Shown here: positions 15,430-24,374 of the stretch, one piece after another
Position numbering within the stretch: the first letter of the stretch is position 1
Layout: the number at the start of each line of letters is the position of its first letter
Source: Paenibacillus faecalis
GTDB lineage: Bacteria; Bacillota; Bacilli; Paenibacillales; Paenibacillaceae
NCBI RefSeq assembly: GCF_900289175.1
Contig: NZ_LT985747.1
Location: forward strand, 4,515,688 to 4,576,226
Direction of reading: 5' to 3'
Length of the DNA stretch: 60,539 bases
Notes under the pieces: model-generated
The model's database searches: none
What the model saw: only the letters and a program-made list of their open reading frames with translations
Told to the model about the DNA's origin: nothing
Position numbers and translations under genes: made by a program

Positions 15430-17035
15430 CACTGAATTCCTCCATCATTCCTTGGCCCCGAACATGGACAATATGTTTGCGCCAGCCTTCATTATCCTGC
15501 TGAGGGAAATCCTCACGGTAATGGGCTCCCCGGCTCTCCTCGCGGCACAGCGCCCCCTGGATAACCAGCATCGAGCTCGTTAGCATATTCGCAAACTCAT
15601 ACTCCTCCCGCTTTGACAGCACAGAATGAAACAGCGGCAACTGGCGGTTGAGGTCGTCCATGGCCCGAAGCAGAGTATCTTTGCTGCGGCGCAGACCGGC
15701 ATACCGAACCATAACCTTTTGCAGTTTAAGGCGCCGGGCAACGATCGCCTGACAAGGCGCTTCCTTACGCTGCCAGCTAAACGATAAAGATAACGGCTCT
15801 ACGGACGCCTTTGGCAGCCGTCTGATCTGGTTCACGATTCTTCTTCCATAAACCAACGCCTCGGACAGTGAATTGCTCGCCAGCCGATTAGCGCCGTGCA
15901 CACCGGTTGATGATACTTCCCCGCAAGCAAACAACCGAGAAATACTCGTTTCACCATTCAGGTCCGTCTTGACGCCTCCCATCATATAGTGTGCAGCAGG
16001 CGACACGGGAATCCAATCCGTAGTCAAATCAAGACCATAACGCATACATGTTTCATATATAGTCGGAAAGCGATGCTTCACCATCTCCGGCGATTCATGT
16101 GTAATATCGAGATAGACAAATGTCGATCCCGTATCTTCCATTTCACTCACAATGGCCCGGGCAACGATGTCACGCGGTGCAAGCTCAAGTAGCTCGTGAT
16201 ATCGCTCCATAAAACGTTCGCCTTTTATATTTCTCAGATAGGCTCCTTCACCGCGAACGGCCTCCGAAATCAAAAATCTCGGTGCTCCCGGATAGCTGAG
16301 CGCCGTCGGATGAAACTGTATAAACTCCATATCTCTGATCTGGGCCCCGGCGCGGTAAGCCATAGCCACTCCGTCTGCTGTAGCAACCTCCGGGTTGGTT
16401 GTATAACGATACAGCTGTCCTGCCCCTCCAGAGCATAACACTGTTGCCTGTCCTCGCACAAATACAAGACTGCCGTCCGGCATTTGTACCAAAACACCCA
16501 GACACTCGTTGTCCTGGGTAATCAGGTCAATGACAAAATGATCGTCCCAGACCGTCACATTCGGAATAATTTCTACCTGCTTGGAAAGTGCCCGAACAAT
16601 CTCATAACCGGTCGCGTCCCCATTCGCATGCAAAATACGCCGATGGCTATGCGCTCCCTCCTTCGTTAAAGCGAGTGCTCCATTTTCCTCATCAAACGTT
16701 GTACCAAGCCGAATCAGTTCCTGAACACCCGCTGGTCCTTCATGAACGAGCACATCAACAGCAGACGAAGAACAAAGTCCTGCTCCGGCAAGCAAGGTAT
16801 CTTGCCGATGGTAAACAGGGGAATCGTTTTCCGCTGTTACTGCGGCAATCCCCCCTTGAGCATACCGTGTATTACTCTCCAAAATGGTTTTCTTGGTGAT
16901 CAGCAAAACTTTGCGGTCCGCACTTCCTTCAATCGCTGTATACAACCCGGCAATACCGGAACCCACGACGATGACATCCGTTTCAACGACTTTTAAATCC
17001 TGTAGATCAAAATCGATCAAATATTGCGGTATCAT
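15419..17035 (-). CDS. nadB: L-aspartate oxidase
   Basis: A FAD enzyme that oxidises L-aspartate to iminoaspartate, the substrate of NadA. About 538 residues from the ATG at 17035 (SD AGGTGA); a GTG three codons earlier is possible. The dinucleotide motif VVGSGIAGLYTAIE (about 23-36) opens the flavoprotein domain. The family motifs GGIAAV, ANGDATG, MEFIQFHPTAL (about 240), EAVRGEGAYL and GVHGANRLASNSL (about 370) are intact. The C-terminal helical domain (about 420-538) resembles succinate dehydrogenase flavoprotein. It lies between nadA and nadC. Confidence 0.96.
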   Translation of the reverse strand: MIPQYLIDFDLQDLKVVETDVIVVGSGIAGLYTAIEGSADRKVLLITKKTILESNTRYAQGGIAAVTAENDSPVYHRQDTLLAGAGLCSSSAVDVLVHEGPAGVQELIRLGTTFDEENGALALTKEGAHSHRRILHANGDATGYEIVRALSKQVEIIPNVTVWDDHFVIDLITQDNECLGVLVQMPDGSLVFVRGQATVLCSGGAGQLYRYTTNPEVATADGVAMAYRAGAQIRDMEFIQFHPTALSYPGAPRFLISEAVRGEGAYLRNIKGERFMERYHELLELAPRDIVARAIVSEMEDTGSTFVYLDITHESPEMVKHRFPTIYETCMRYGLDLTTDWIPVSPAAHYMMGGVKTDLNGETSISRLFACGEVSSTGVHGANRLASNSLSEALVYGRRIVNQIRRLPKASVEPLSLSFSWQRKEAPCQAIVARRLKLQKVMVRYAGLRRSKDTLLRAMDDLNRQLPLFHSVLSKREEYEFANMLTSSMLVIQGALCREESRGAHYREDFPQQDNEGWRKHIVHVRGQGMMEEFSDDV

Positions 17036-17071
17036 GTGACTCACCTGTCTTTTAGCGAAGAGTAGCGCATG

Positions 17072-18010
17072 CTACTTCACTTGTAACATGCGCTCTAATG
17101 AAATTCTGGCTTTTTCCGCGACGACCGGCGGCACATAAATTTGCGGTTTCATCGTCTCCAGACATTTGACCAGCTTTTTTAAATTATTGACTTTCATATT
17201 AGGACATACGAGAAATTTGGTAGCAAAATGGAACGTTTTCTCTGGGCTATCCAGACGAAGTTGGTATCCGGTTCCATCTTCCGTGCCTACAATAAACTCC
17301 TGGCATGATGACTGTTTGCAGTACTCCAGAATAGCGGTCGTGCTGCCTACAAAATCACCCATAGCCACAACTTCCGGACGACACTCCGGATGAACCACAA
17401 ATTCGGCATTCGGGTACTTGGCTTTCATCTCCATCACATCTTTGACGGTCAACATATCATGCGTGTTGCAATAACCTTCCCAAATAATAAGCTTCTTGTC
17501 CGTATGCTGCTGAACATAATGGCCTAGATTTTTATCAGGAACCCAAATGATTTCATCAGAATCGAGCGACTGAATCACCTTTACCGCATTGGAAGATGTG
17601 CAGCAAATATCAGTCTCTGCCTTAACTTCAGCAGAAGAGTTAATATATGTAACAACTTTGGCGTTCGGGTGCTGTGCCTTCAGCTTGCGCAGACCATCGA
17701 CATTAACCATGTCAGCCATAGGGCATCCCGCACGTTCATCAGGTATAATCACTGTTTTATTCGGTGCTAAAATTTTTGCACTCTCTCCCATGAAGTGGAC
17801 CCCGCAAAACACGATGACATCCGCATCGGTCTGGGCCGCCTTTTGGGCTAGTAAGAAAGAATCTCCCCGAAAATCAGCAACCTCCTGAATTTCATCCCGC
17901 TGATAATAATGAGCCAAAATAATAGCATTGCGTTCCTTCTTCAACTCCATTAATCGCTCGCGCAATTCGCGGTTTTGCTCCGCTTTACGCTCTAGCGCCA
18001 AAGCTTCCAC
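17072..18010 (-). CDS. nadA: quinolinate synthase A ([4Fe-4S] enzyme)
   Basis: Condenses iminoaspartate with dihydroxyacetone phosphate to quinolinate. I place the start at GTG 18010 (AAGGGGAGAGG seven bases upstream), giving 312 residues. The longer frame to 18121 begins upstream of the predicted transcription start and has no SD. Cluster cysteines are expected in IVFCGVHFMGE, in EGYCNTHDM and in FLVCPNMK. NAIILAHYYQRDEIQEVAD (about 28-46) is the N-terminal substrate segment, and FVVHPECRPEVV is also conserved. It is the first gene of nadA-nadB-nadC-coaX and follows an operator-like palindrome. Confidence 0.95.
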   Translation of the reverse strand: MEALALERKAEQNRELRERLMELKKERNAIILAHYYQRDEIQEVADFRGDSFLLAQKAAQTDADVIVFCGVHFMGESAKILAPNKTVIIPDERAGCPMADMVNVDGLRKLKAQHPNAKVVTYINSSAEVKAETDICCTSSNAVKVIQSLDSDEIIWVPDKNLGHYVQQHTDKKLIIWEGYCNTHDMLTVKDVMEMKAKYPNAEFVVHPECRPEVVAMGDFVGSTTAILEYCKQSSCQEFIVGTEDGTGYQLRLDSPEKTFHFATKFLVCPNMKVNNLKKLVKCLETMKPQIYVPPVVAEKARISLERMLQVK

Positions 18011-18123
18011 AAACGATCCTCTCCCCTTATGAATTACGGCCATGGCCGCTGGTAAAACAGATCTTCCCAGACGCTTTTGCTCTTGTTTCCCTTGTGAAAA
18101 GAAGTACCTTTTGTTTATCACTT

Positions 18124-18159
18124 AATGTACACAAGGTTCGAAAGACTGTCAATGTGACA
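18124..18159 (-). promoter_or_regulatory. nadA promoter with overlapping palindromic operator
   Basis: On the minus strand, -35 TTGACA (18147-18152), 17 bp, -10 TACATT (18124-18129). The -35 is part of a perfect inverted repeat TGTCA-ATG-TGACA (plus strand, 18147-18159). In Firmicutes the de novo NAD genes are repressed by NiaR (YrxA) at promoter-overlapping palindromes of the TGTCA/TGACA type. I infer NiaR or a similar repressor; the exact consensus is from memory. Confidence 0.6.
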
Positions 18160-18160
18160 A

Positions 18161-18206
18161 CAAACACAAAAAGAACCGGAAAACGAATGATCGTTCTCCG
18201 GTTCTT
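18161..18206 (-). terminator. rho-independent terminator of ftsH
   Basis: On the minus strand AAGAACCGGA / TCCGGTTCTT forms a 10-bp stem followed by TTTTTGTGTTTG. It lies about 40 bp after the ftsH stop and just before the nadA promoter. Confidence 0.9.
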
Positions 18207-18248
18207 TATTTTTATTCGCTATGCGATGTTTTTAGCATTTTTTCAAAA

Positions 18249-20303
18249 TCATCTGCCGTTGTTGTTGTCCGAGCCATCTGGAGGTGTTTTCCCATCCGGA
18301 TCATTAGTGTCTTGGTCTTGACGATCCAATGGATTGTTCGGAATATCTCCTTCAGAAGTTGGACGCTCGTCATCTTCCTTGCCTTGAATCCGTACACGAA
18401 CATCCCCGATGTTATCGATAACCGGTTCGCCGTTTTCGGATGGCTCCTGACCGCTTTCACCTGAATCTTCGCTCAGTTCACCAGTTTCAATCAATTGCTT
18501 GATCTGCTCCAGTTCCAACGTCTCTTTCTCAAGAAGAGTGTTCGCAATCAAGTGAACCTCTTTGGAATGTTTGGTCAGCAACTCTTTACACTTCTCATAA
18601 CATTCGTTAATGAAACGCTGCATTTCCTGATCGATTTCATAAGCGATCTGGTCACTATAATTCTGCTCGTGTCCGATATCGCGGCCCAGGAACACTTGAC
18701 CTTGCGACGTTCCGAACTGCATCGGTCCGAGCTTCTCACTCATACCATATTCCACAATCATGCTGCGGATAATGCCTGTAGCTTGCTGGAAGTCACTGTA
18801 AGCACCGGTTCCAATTTCCCCAATGAACAGTTCCTCCGCTACACGGCCGCCAAGCAAACCGGTAACACGGTCCAGAAGCTCTTGCTTCGTAACCAGCATA
18901 CGGTCTTCTTTCGGCATCATAATAACATATCCACCCGCACGGCCACGCGGAATAATCGTTACTTTATGAACCATATCAGCATGCTCAAGGAAGTAACCAA
19001 CGATCGTATGACCTGCTTCGTGGTAAGCCACAATGCGCTTCTCACGGTCACTGATCACGCGGCTGCGCTTCTCAGTACCTACGATAACGCGGTCAATCGC
19101 TTCATCCACCTCGCGCATGGAGATATCTTTACGGTTGCGGCGTGCAGCAAGCAATGCCGCTTCGTTCAAGAGGTTCTCCAAGTCCGCACCGGTAAATCCA
19201 GTCGTCCGTTTTGCAATGATGTCCAATTTAACATCCTTCGTCAACGGCTTGTTACGCGCGTGTACTTTCAACACCGCTTCGCGGCCCCTCACATCCGGAC
19301 GGTCAACCGTAATCTGACGGTCAAAACGACCTGGACGAAGCAGCGCTGGGTCGAGAATATCCGGGCGGTTTGTCGCAGCTACGATAATGATACCTTCATT
19401 AGCTCCGAATCCGTCCATCTCAACGAGCAATTGGTTGAGCGTCTGCTCACGCTCGTCATGTCCGCCGCCAAGTCCGGCGCCACGCTGACGACCAACTGCG
19501 TCAATCTCGTCAATAAAGATAATACAAGGCGCATTTTTCTTCGCATTCTCAAACAAATCACGAACACGGGATGCACCGACACCAACAAACATTTCAACGA
19601 AGTCTGAACCTGAAATACTGAAGAACGGTACTCCTGCTTCGCCTGCGACTGCACGAGCAAGGAGGGTTTTACCGGTACCCGGAGGTCCTACAAGCAAGAC
19701 ACCTTTAGGAATACGAGCACCTACAGTGTTAAACTTCCGCGGATCTTTCAGGAAGTCAACGACTTCGACAAGCTCTTGCTTCTCCTCATCTGCCCCGGCT
19801 ACATCCTCAAACGTAACCTTTTTCTTCTCTTCATTATACAGACGGGCTTTGCTCTTGCCAAAGTTCATGACTTTACCGCCGCCGCCCTGAGCCTGATTAA
19901 ACAGGAAGAAGAACAGAACGAACATGATAATGAGCGGTATGAAGGAAGACAACAGGGTCAACCAGACACTCTGACCTTCCATTTTCTTAACGGTAAACCT
20001 GATGCCGTTCTGTTCACTCGCCGTAACGAGTTCTTCCATCGCAGCATCTGTAGCAGGGATATATGTCGAGAAGTTCTCAGACTTATTCTCCTTGGCAGTT
20101 TTATATTTACCGGTCACAAGATATGCATAACCGTCAAATTGAGCCGTTATTTCTTCTATGTTGTTGGCCTTGATTTCCTGCCGCAGTTCATCATACCTAG
20201 GGGTCTCGGCTGCTTCGTTTCCATCTGTAACGAATTGTACGATGCCCACCACGACTAAAAATAGAATCAAATAAAAACCAGAATTCCGGATGAACCGATT
20301 CAT
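18249..20303 (-). CDS. ftsH: ATP-dependent zinc metalloprotease FtsH
   Basis: A membrane-bound AAA+ protease degrading misfolded membrane proteins and regulatory proteins. The 684-residue protein has two membrane helices (about 7-25 and 110-130), Walker A GPPGTGKT (about 205-212), Walker B CIIFIDEIDAVG (about 258-269), the second region of homology (ATNRPDILDPALLRPGRFDR) and the zinc site AYHEAGHT (about 428-435). The C-terminus is about 45 residues longer than B. subtilis FtsH as I recall it. It is a hydrophilic tail rich in Asp, Glu, Pro, Gly and Asn (about 610-684). It has its own promoter and terminator. Confidence 0.96.
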   Translation of the reverse strand: MNRFIRNSGFYLILFLVVVGIVQFVTDGNEAAETPRYDELRQEIKANNIEEITAQFDGYAYLVTGKYKTAKENKSENFSTYIPATDAAMEELVTASEQNGIRFTVKKMEGQSVWLTLLSSFIPLIIMFVLFFFLFNQAQGGGGKVMNFGKSKARLYNEEKKKVTFEDVAGADEEKQELVEVVDFLKDPRKFNTVGARIPKGVLLVGPPGTGKTLLARAVAGEAGVPFFSISGSDFVEMFVGVGASRVRDLFENAKKNAPCIIFIDEIDAVGRQRGAGLGGGHDEREQTLNQLLVEMDGFGANEGIIIVAATNRPDILDPALLRPGRFDRQITVDRPDVRGREAVLKVHARNKPLTKDVKLDIIAKRTTGFTGADLENLLNEAALLAARRNRKDISMREVDEAIDRVIVGTEKRSRVISDREKRIVAYHEAGHTIVGYFLEHADMVHKVTIIPRGRAGGYVIMMPKEDRMLVTKQELLDRVTGLLGGRVAEELFIGEIGTGAYSDFQQATGIIRSMIVEYGMSEKLGPMQFGTSQGQVFLGRDIGHEQNYSDQIAYEIDQEMQRFINECYEKCKELLTKHSKEVHLIANTLLEKETLELEQIKQLIETGELSEDSGESGQEPSENGEPVIDNIGDVRVRIQGKEDDERPTSEGDIPNNPLDRQDQDTNDPDGKTPPDGSDNNNGR

Positions 20304-20333
20304 CCCCTACCTCCTCTCAAAGACACATTAGAT

Positions 20334-20363
20334 ATTTTACCACAGCCTGTCTGACCATCTCAA
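20334..20363 (-). promoter_or_regulatory. sigma-A promoter of ftsH
   Basis: On the minus strand, -35 TTGAGA (20358-20363), 18 bp, -10 TAAAAT (20334-20339), followed by a strong SD (GAGGAGG) before ATG 20303. Confidence 0.6.
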
Positions 20364-20397
20364 CAATACGGGATGGACAGCGCAATCGGCGCAGCAA

Positions 20398-20937
20398 TTA
20401 GTTGCTGTAGATCTCCGGCTTTAAAATCCCGATGTAGGGGAGGTTCCGGTAATGCTCGGCATAATCAAGTCCATAACCTACAACAAACGCATCCGGAAGA
20501 ACAAAGCCGGTATAGTCTGCCTGCAGGTCTACTGTCCGGCGTGCCGGTTTATCAAACAGAGTTACTACGGCAATAGACTTGGCCTTACGGTTCTCAAGCA
20601 AGTCAATCAAATAGCTGAGCGTCAGTCCACTGTCAATAATATCTTCGACAATGAGTACGTCTCTGCCTTCAACAGATTCATCCAAATCTTTAATAATTTT
20701 AACAACACCAGATGATTTCGTTGAAGCACCGTAGCTCGATACAGCCATGAAGTCCAATTCAATCGGTACCGTAATGTTTTTAACCAAATCTGCCATAAAA
20801 ATAAACGCACCTTTGAGAACACAAATCACTAAAGGATTGCGTCCCTCATATTCTGCGCTAAGTTTTTCCCCTAATTCTTTAATTTTAGCCTGCAGTTCTT
20901 CTTCGCTGATGAGCACTTCTTGAATGTCATTTTGCAA
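20398..20937 (-). CDS. hpt: hypoxanthine-guanine phosphoribosyltransferase
   Basis: Purine salvage: hypoxanthine or guanine plus PRPP gives IMP or GMP. The 179-residue type I phosphoribosyltransferase has a TTG start at 20937 with AGGAGG ten bases upstream. It carries the PRPP motif VLIVEDIIDSGLTLSYL (about 94-110) and the flexible-loop segment FMAVSSYGASTKSSG (about 64-78). KPARRTVDLQADYTGF is the purine-binding end. It lies between tilS and ftsH; in B. subtilis tilS, hprT and ftsH are also adjacent. Confidence 0.95.
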   Translation of the reverse strand: MQNDIQEVLISEEELQAKIKELGEKLSAEYEGRNPLVICVLKGAFIFMADLVKNITVPIELDFMAVSSYGASTKSSGVVKIIKDLDESVEGRDVLIVEDIIDSGLTLSYLIDLLENRKAKSIAVVTLFDKPARRTVDLQADYTGFVLPDAFVVGYGLDYAEHYRNLPYIGILKPEIYSN

Positions 20938-20999
20938 CTTGAGTGAACCTCCTACGTGTTTATACTATGAATGTTTAGAACGGGCCATTCCCGTTTTCA

Positions 21000-22442
21000 C
21001 TATTCTTCCGCATCCACCAGTTCCATGCGGAGAATACATGTTGTATGCCGGCCTACAGCGGCGTGAACAGAGCGTCTTACCCCCGGAATCCAGACGATGC
21101 TGCCTGAGCTGTCGCACACCATGGGGATGAGAGAACGAACAGAAGGAGGGACTTTCTCATCAATGAGAATATCTTTCACCTTTTTGCTGCCGTTTAATCC
21201 CATGACCTTCATCTTGTCTCCGGGCTGCCTGGAGCGAATGGTTAGAGGAAAACGAAGTTGCTGTGCATCAAATGAAGCTGCTTCTGAGGCCAGCTTGAAA
21301 CCGTCCCTCATTTCCTTTCCTTCCACAATCGAAAGCTTCAAGACCTTTCCAATTTCCGGTAATTCCAGTTCTGGACTATCGGGGGAATGCAGTTGATATA
21401 TGTATTTCCCCTCAGTTGCTGGCGGCTTGGAACGAAAGCTTACTTCTTCGTATTCACGGAAACAGGTCAAACCTGCTCCTAAATCCAAACGCCAATTTTT
21501 CCTTTGATCTTGCAAAATTTTTCGGCGGACCGTCTCGATCTTGATGAAATCCGTATTTTCCTGGTCTGCCGACAGATAATTTAATATTAGTTTAATCAAA
21601 CGTCGTTGTAAAGCGACATGTAAGCCCAAAAAGGAAGGCGCGTCAAAAGACAGCCTTCCATCGATCTTTCTCACAAAAGAACGGTAAGCATCCTGAGTGG
21701 AACGCTCCATAAAATCATCCTCATCACCGATCACCTCAGCCAACTGGGTGAGTGAGGAAGAAAACTGAGCATTATATTGCTCCAGGAAAGGAAATACCTC
21801 CAGTCGAACAGCATTACGCCGATACTTCGTCAGCATGTTGCTGTAATCGATCGCATAAGAATAACCGCGTTGATCGCATAATTTTATTAAATCCGCCTTG
21901 TTAATGCGGAGAAACGGTCGAATCAATTCCACATTTTCTTGAGTCCTCTTAATTTTTATACCGGCAAGGCCAGACGGACCAGTTCCGCGAAGCAGACGCA
22001 TGAGCACCGTCTCTGCTTGATCATCTGCATGATGGGCCAAAGCAATAGAGTTTGCCCCATACTTTCTTGCTGTTTCAAATAAGAATTCGTATCTTTTGTC
22101 ACGCGCTGCCTCCTGACCTCCTTTTCCGCTGGATTTCATATAGGCAGGAACATCAATATAAGCGGTTTCCACAAGGATACCTAGACTCTCAGCAAGCTCT
22201 TGGACCATAATGGCCTCATCGTCGGATTCCTGACGAAAACCGTGATGCACATGAGCACAGATTAGCTTGAGCGGTATATGCCGACTTGAAATCTCATGAA
22301 GAACATGTAATAGAGCTACCGAATCCGGGCCCCCTGAAACAGCCACAATAACAGTGTCGCCTTCATTCCAGAGATCCTTTTCAGCTGCCACATCCATTAC
22401 ATTCTCAATGATTGATTTCAAATAATCCTGTTCCAATTTCAT
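21000..22442 (-). CDS. tilS: tRNA(Ile)-lysidine synthase
   Basis: Converts C34 of the CAU anticodon to lysidine, changing both amino acid identity and codon reading. About 480 residues from the ATG at 22442; AAGGGG is close upstream, and an ATG 13 codons earlier is an alternative with a weaker SD. The PP-loop SGGPDSVALL (about 36-45) marks the N-type ATP pyrophosphatase domain. HVHHGFR, GQEAARDKRYEF, ALAHHADDQAETVLMRLLRG and RPFLRINKADL follow. The C-terminal TilS domain (about 370-480) includes TIRSRQPGDKMK. Located between yabT and hpt. Confidence 0.94.
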   Translation of the reverse strand: MKLEQDYLKSIIENVMDVAAEKDLWNEGDTVIVAVSGGPDSVALLHVLHEISSRHIPLKLICAHVHHGFRQESDDEAIMVQELAESLGILVETAYIDVPAYMKSSGKGGQEAARDKRYEFLFETARKYGANSIALAHHADDQAETVLMRLLRGTGPSGLAGIKIKRTQENVELIRPFLRINKADLIKLCDQRGYSYAIDYSNMLTKYRRNAVRLEVFPFLEQYNAQFSSSLTQLAEVIGDEDDFMERSTQDAYRSFVRKIDGRLSFDAPSFLGLHVALQRRLIKLILNYLSADQENTDFIKIETVRRKILQDQRKNWRLDLGAGLTCFREYEEVSFRSKPPATEGKYIYQLHSPDSPELELPEIGKVLKLSIVEGKEMRDGFKLASEAASFDAQQLRFPLTIRSRQPGDKMKVMGLNGSKKVKDILIDEKVPPSVRSLIPMVCDSSGSIVWIPGVRRSVHAAVGRHTTCILRMELVDAEE

Positions 22443-22513
22443 TGTCCCCTTTTTTATACCCGGTAAACTAGCTGTATGCATTGTGCTCTTTCAAACTTCT
22501 GCAAAACTTCCAT

Positions 22514-23428
22514 TCAAGTCCGAAGGAACAAATAAACAGCGCAACCTAAAATAATAAGTGACATGATAAAAGAGTTTTTAAGCCATAGCGGTGTTGTCCC
22601 CTGTTTATGATCCGGTCGGGATGGAGCATATATCGTACTTTTCCAATGGTTCACCGCTTCCCGTGAACCCGCGAATTCACCCGCAAGGGCTCTCTTTAGC
22701 CAATCGGCGTATGGTTTAAGCTGCGGGCTCTTTCGCAGTGCTGCCTGAAGATCCGAAACGCTGCGAAGCTGCGGCAACTGTGCCGAGGCCGTTCTTAGGA
22801 CCCCTTCATCCAATAGCTGGATACACATCACGGCAAACGAGAACAAATCATAAGCTTCATCGCCAGTACGACTTCCGGCATTCCAGTAACCCCTGTCGTA
22901 CCATTCCGTAAACTGCTTCACGCTCCGGCCGACTGCACTAACACCACCGTAATCGATTAGCTCCACATGGCCATAATTGGAAACCATAACATTCTCAGGT
23001 TTAAGATCACCAAAAACAAATCCGGATCGATGCAGTACAGAAAGCTTCTGTAACAGCCTAAGCCCTACAAGACCCAACCATTCTATTCCCCGAGCACGTA
23101 TGAAACGCTGAAGCTGGCTTCCCTCGATATAACGCATAACATAAAAAGGAACGTCTCCGCTGTCATCCTGATGATCATCCGCTTCCACCAGATAATGATC
23201 GGACATCTGCTTTTTTAACATTTTAAGCACATTGATCTCCGACTGAAGATCAAGTGTATCGTAACCTACTTTTAAAGCATAGCGCTCCCTGTGTCCGGGT
23301 CGCTGTACTAAATAAACTCGGCCGTTAGCCCCTTTGCCTAACATCCGCTCCACGATGTACCTTTTCTTCCGCCATTTCCCAGTAATTACGGTTCCCGGCG
23401 GATATCCGGGTTTAGACAACGTAGTCAC
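22514..23428 (-). CDS. yabT: membrane-anchored Ser/Thr protein kinase (YabT-like)
   Basis: A Hanks-type kinase of 304 residues from a GTG at 23428, chosen because GGAAGGG lies seven bases upstream; an earlier ATG overlaps yabS further. The glycine loop is MLGKGANGRVYLV (about 28-40) and the ATP lysine is in YALKVG (about 52). The catalytic loop is GFVFGDLKPENVMV (about 138-151), with Gly where most kinases have Arg. The DFG position reads DYGG. A C-terminal membrane helix (about 283-302) replaces the PASTA region of PrkC. In B. subtilis YabT is a forespore, DNA-activated kinase of RecA; the same job is inferred. Confidence 0.88.
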   Translation of the reverse strand: MTTLSKPGYPPGTVITGKWRKKRYIVERMLGKGANGRVYLVQRPGHRERYALKVGYDTLDLQSEINVLKMLKKQMSDHYLVEADDHQDDSGDVPFYVMRYIEGSQLQRFIRARGIEWLGLVGLRLLQKLSVLHRSGFVFGDLKPENVMVSNYGHVELIDYGGVSAVGRSVKQFTEWYDRGYWNAGSRTGDEAYDLFSFAVMCIQLLDEGVLRTASAQLPQLRSVSDLQAALRKSPQLKPYADWLKRALAGEFAGSREAVNHWKSTIYAPSRPDHKQGTTPLWLKNSFIMSLIILGCAVYLFLRT

Positions 23429-24152
23429 CGAGCATCCCTTCCCCTTGGCCGGCATCATCCTGCCATGATTGATTATCTTCTAGTGTACCATATCGGTAAT
23501 AATCAATCACCTTTAATAATGCTGGACCTGTCGGGGTAGCACCCTTCATCTGCAAGCGGTGAAACAATCCTTTTACACCGTCCAAATCAGTCGTCCAATC
23601 TACATCCTTGACGACATCCTCCCCGCTCCCGCGTCCGGGAAAGTGAAATACCGCCAACCGGCTTGTGCCTGCACGTGCTTTTAAGCTGAGCATCAGATCT
23701 CGAATAGCCTCTTCAACGGCGCCAAGCTTTGGCTTCATGCTTGCGCTTGTATCAATCAGAAGCGCTACCTGTAAAGGTGAGGTCTCGGCGAGCTCATCCA
23801 CAACTTCAACCACCTGTGATCGCTTCTCCGGCGCCAGATCCTCAATGGTGCCTTCTCCTAATATCAGCTGGATCTCTTTGTTCACAGCCTGCTGAATCGT
23901 TTGAACTACCGTTTTGCGAGTCATCATTTGCATCGTCTGGGCAAGCTGCCGGGTTCCGACTATCCGATGAATACCTCCCCCGGCCTTTGCAATCTCTTGA
24001 ATTTCCAAGTTGCCAAGCTCGCCTATCGTTCCGTAATCAAGCACACCGACAACATTCACGATAATCCCGTCCTGCAATGCATGTGCTGCTGCCATGATCG
24101 GGCTTGGACCCACATTCGAACAACCGTCCGTAATAAGTAAAATTTGTTTCAT
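23412..24152 (-). CDS. yabS: von Willebrand factor A domain protein (YabS-like)
   Basis: A 246-residue cytoplasmic protein with a VWA/Rossmann fold. The N-terminal strand LLITDGCSNVGPSPIMAAA (about 5-23) resembles one MIDAS-like half. LLIDTSASMKPKLGAVEEAI (about 131-150) has the DxSxS metal motif, and the conserved Thr is in GATPTGPALLK. The gene sits between spoIIE and the yabT kinase and overlaps the kinase start by 17 bp, so the two are co-translated. A candidate sigma-F promoter lies upstream, suggesting forespore expression. Biochemical role unknown. Confidence 0.85.
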   Translation of the reverse strand: MKQILLITDGCSNVGPSPIMAAAHALQDGIIVNVVGVLDYGTIGELGNLEIQEIAKAGGGIHRIVGTRQLAQTMQMMTRKTVVQTIQQAVNKEIQLILGEGTIEDLAPEKRSQVVEVVDELAETSPLQVALLIDTSASMKPKLGAVEEAIRDLMLSLKARAGTSRLAVFHFPGRGSGEDVVKDVDWTTDLDGVKGLFHRLQMKGATPTGPALLKVIDYYRYGTLEDNQSWQDDAGQGEGMLGDYVV

Positions 24153-24310
24153 TTTCTACTCGCCTCCCGCATCACTTCTATAAACTATCGTACTTGTTCT
24201 CTATCATTCCCTTTTTTATAGAGTTCAAACGATAATTTTAAAAGAATAGACGAAAGAAAGAAGACATACTCTTAAAGCGATTTGTTCTAACTCCCCCTCC
24301 ATTTCCCGGG

Positions 24311-24340
24311 CAATGCTGCCTTGAAGTTTTCTTGCTATAC
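24311..24340 (-). promoter_or_regulatory. candidate sigma-F promoter of yabS-yabT
   Basis: On the minus strand GTATA (24336-24340), 15 bp, GGCAGCATTG (24311-24320), against the sigma-F pattern GYATA-N15-GGNNANANTR. One conserved -10 position differs. The position, about 160 bp before yabS, and the forespore role of YabT in Bacillus support it. Confidence 0.45.
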
Positions 24341-24374
24341 ATAAACGGATCAAACAGCTCTTTAGTTCACCTGA

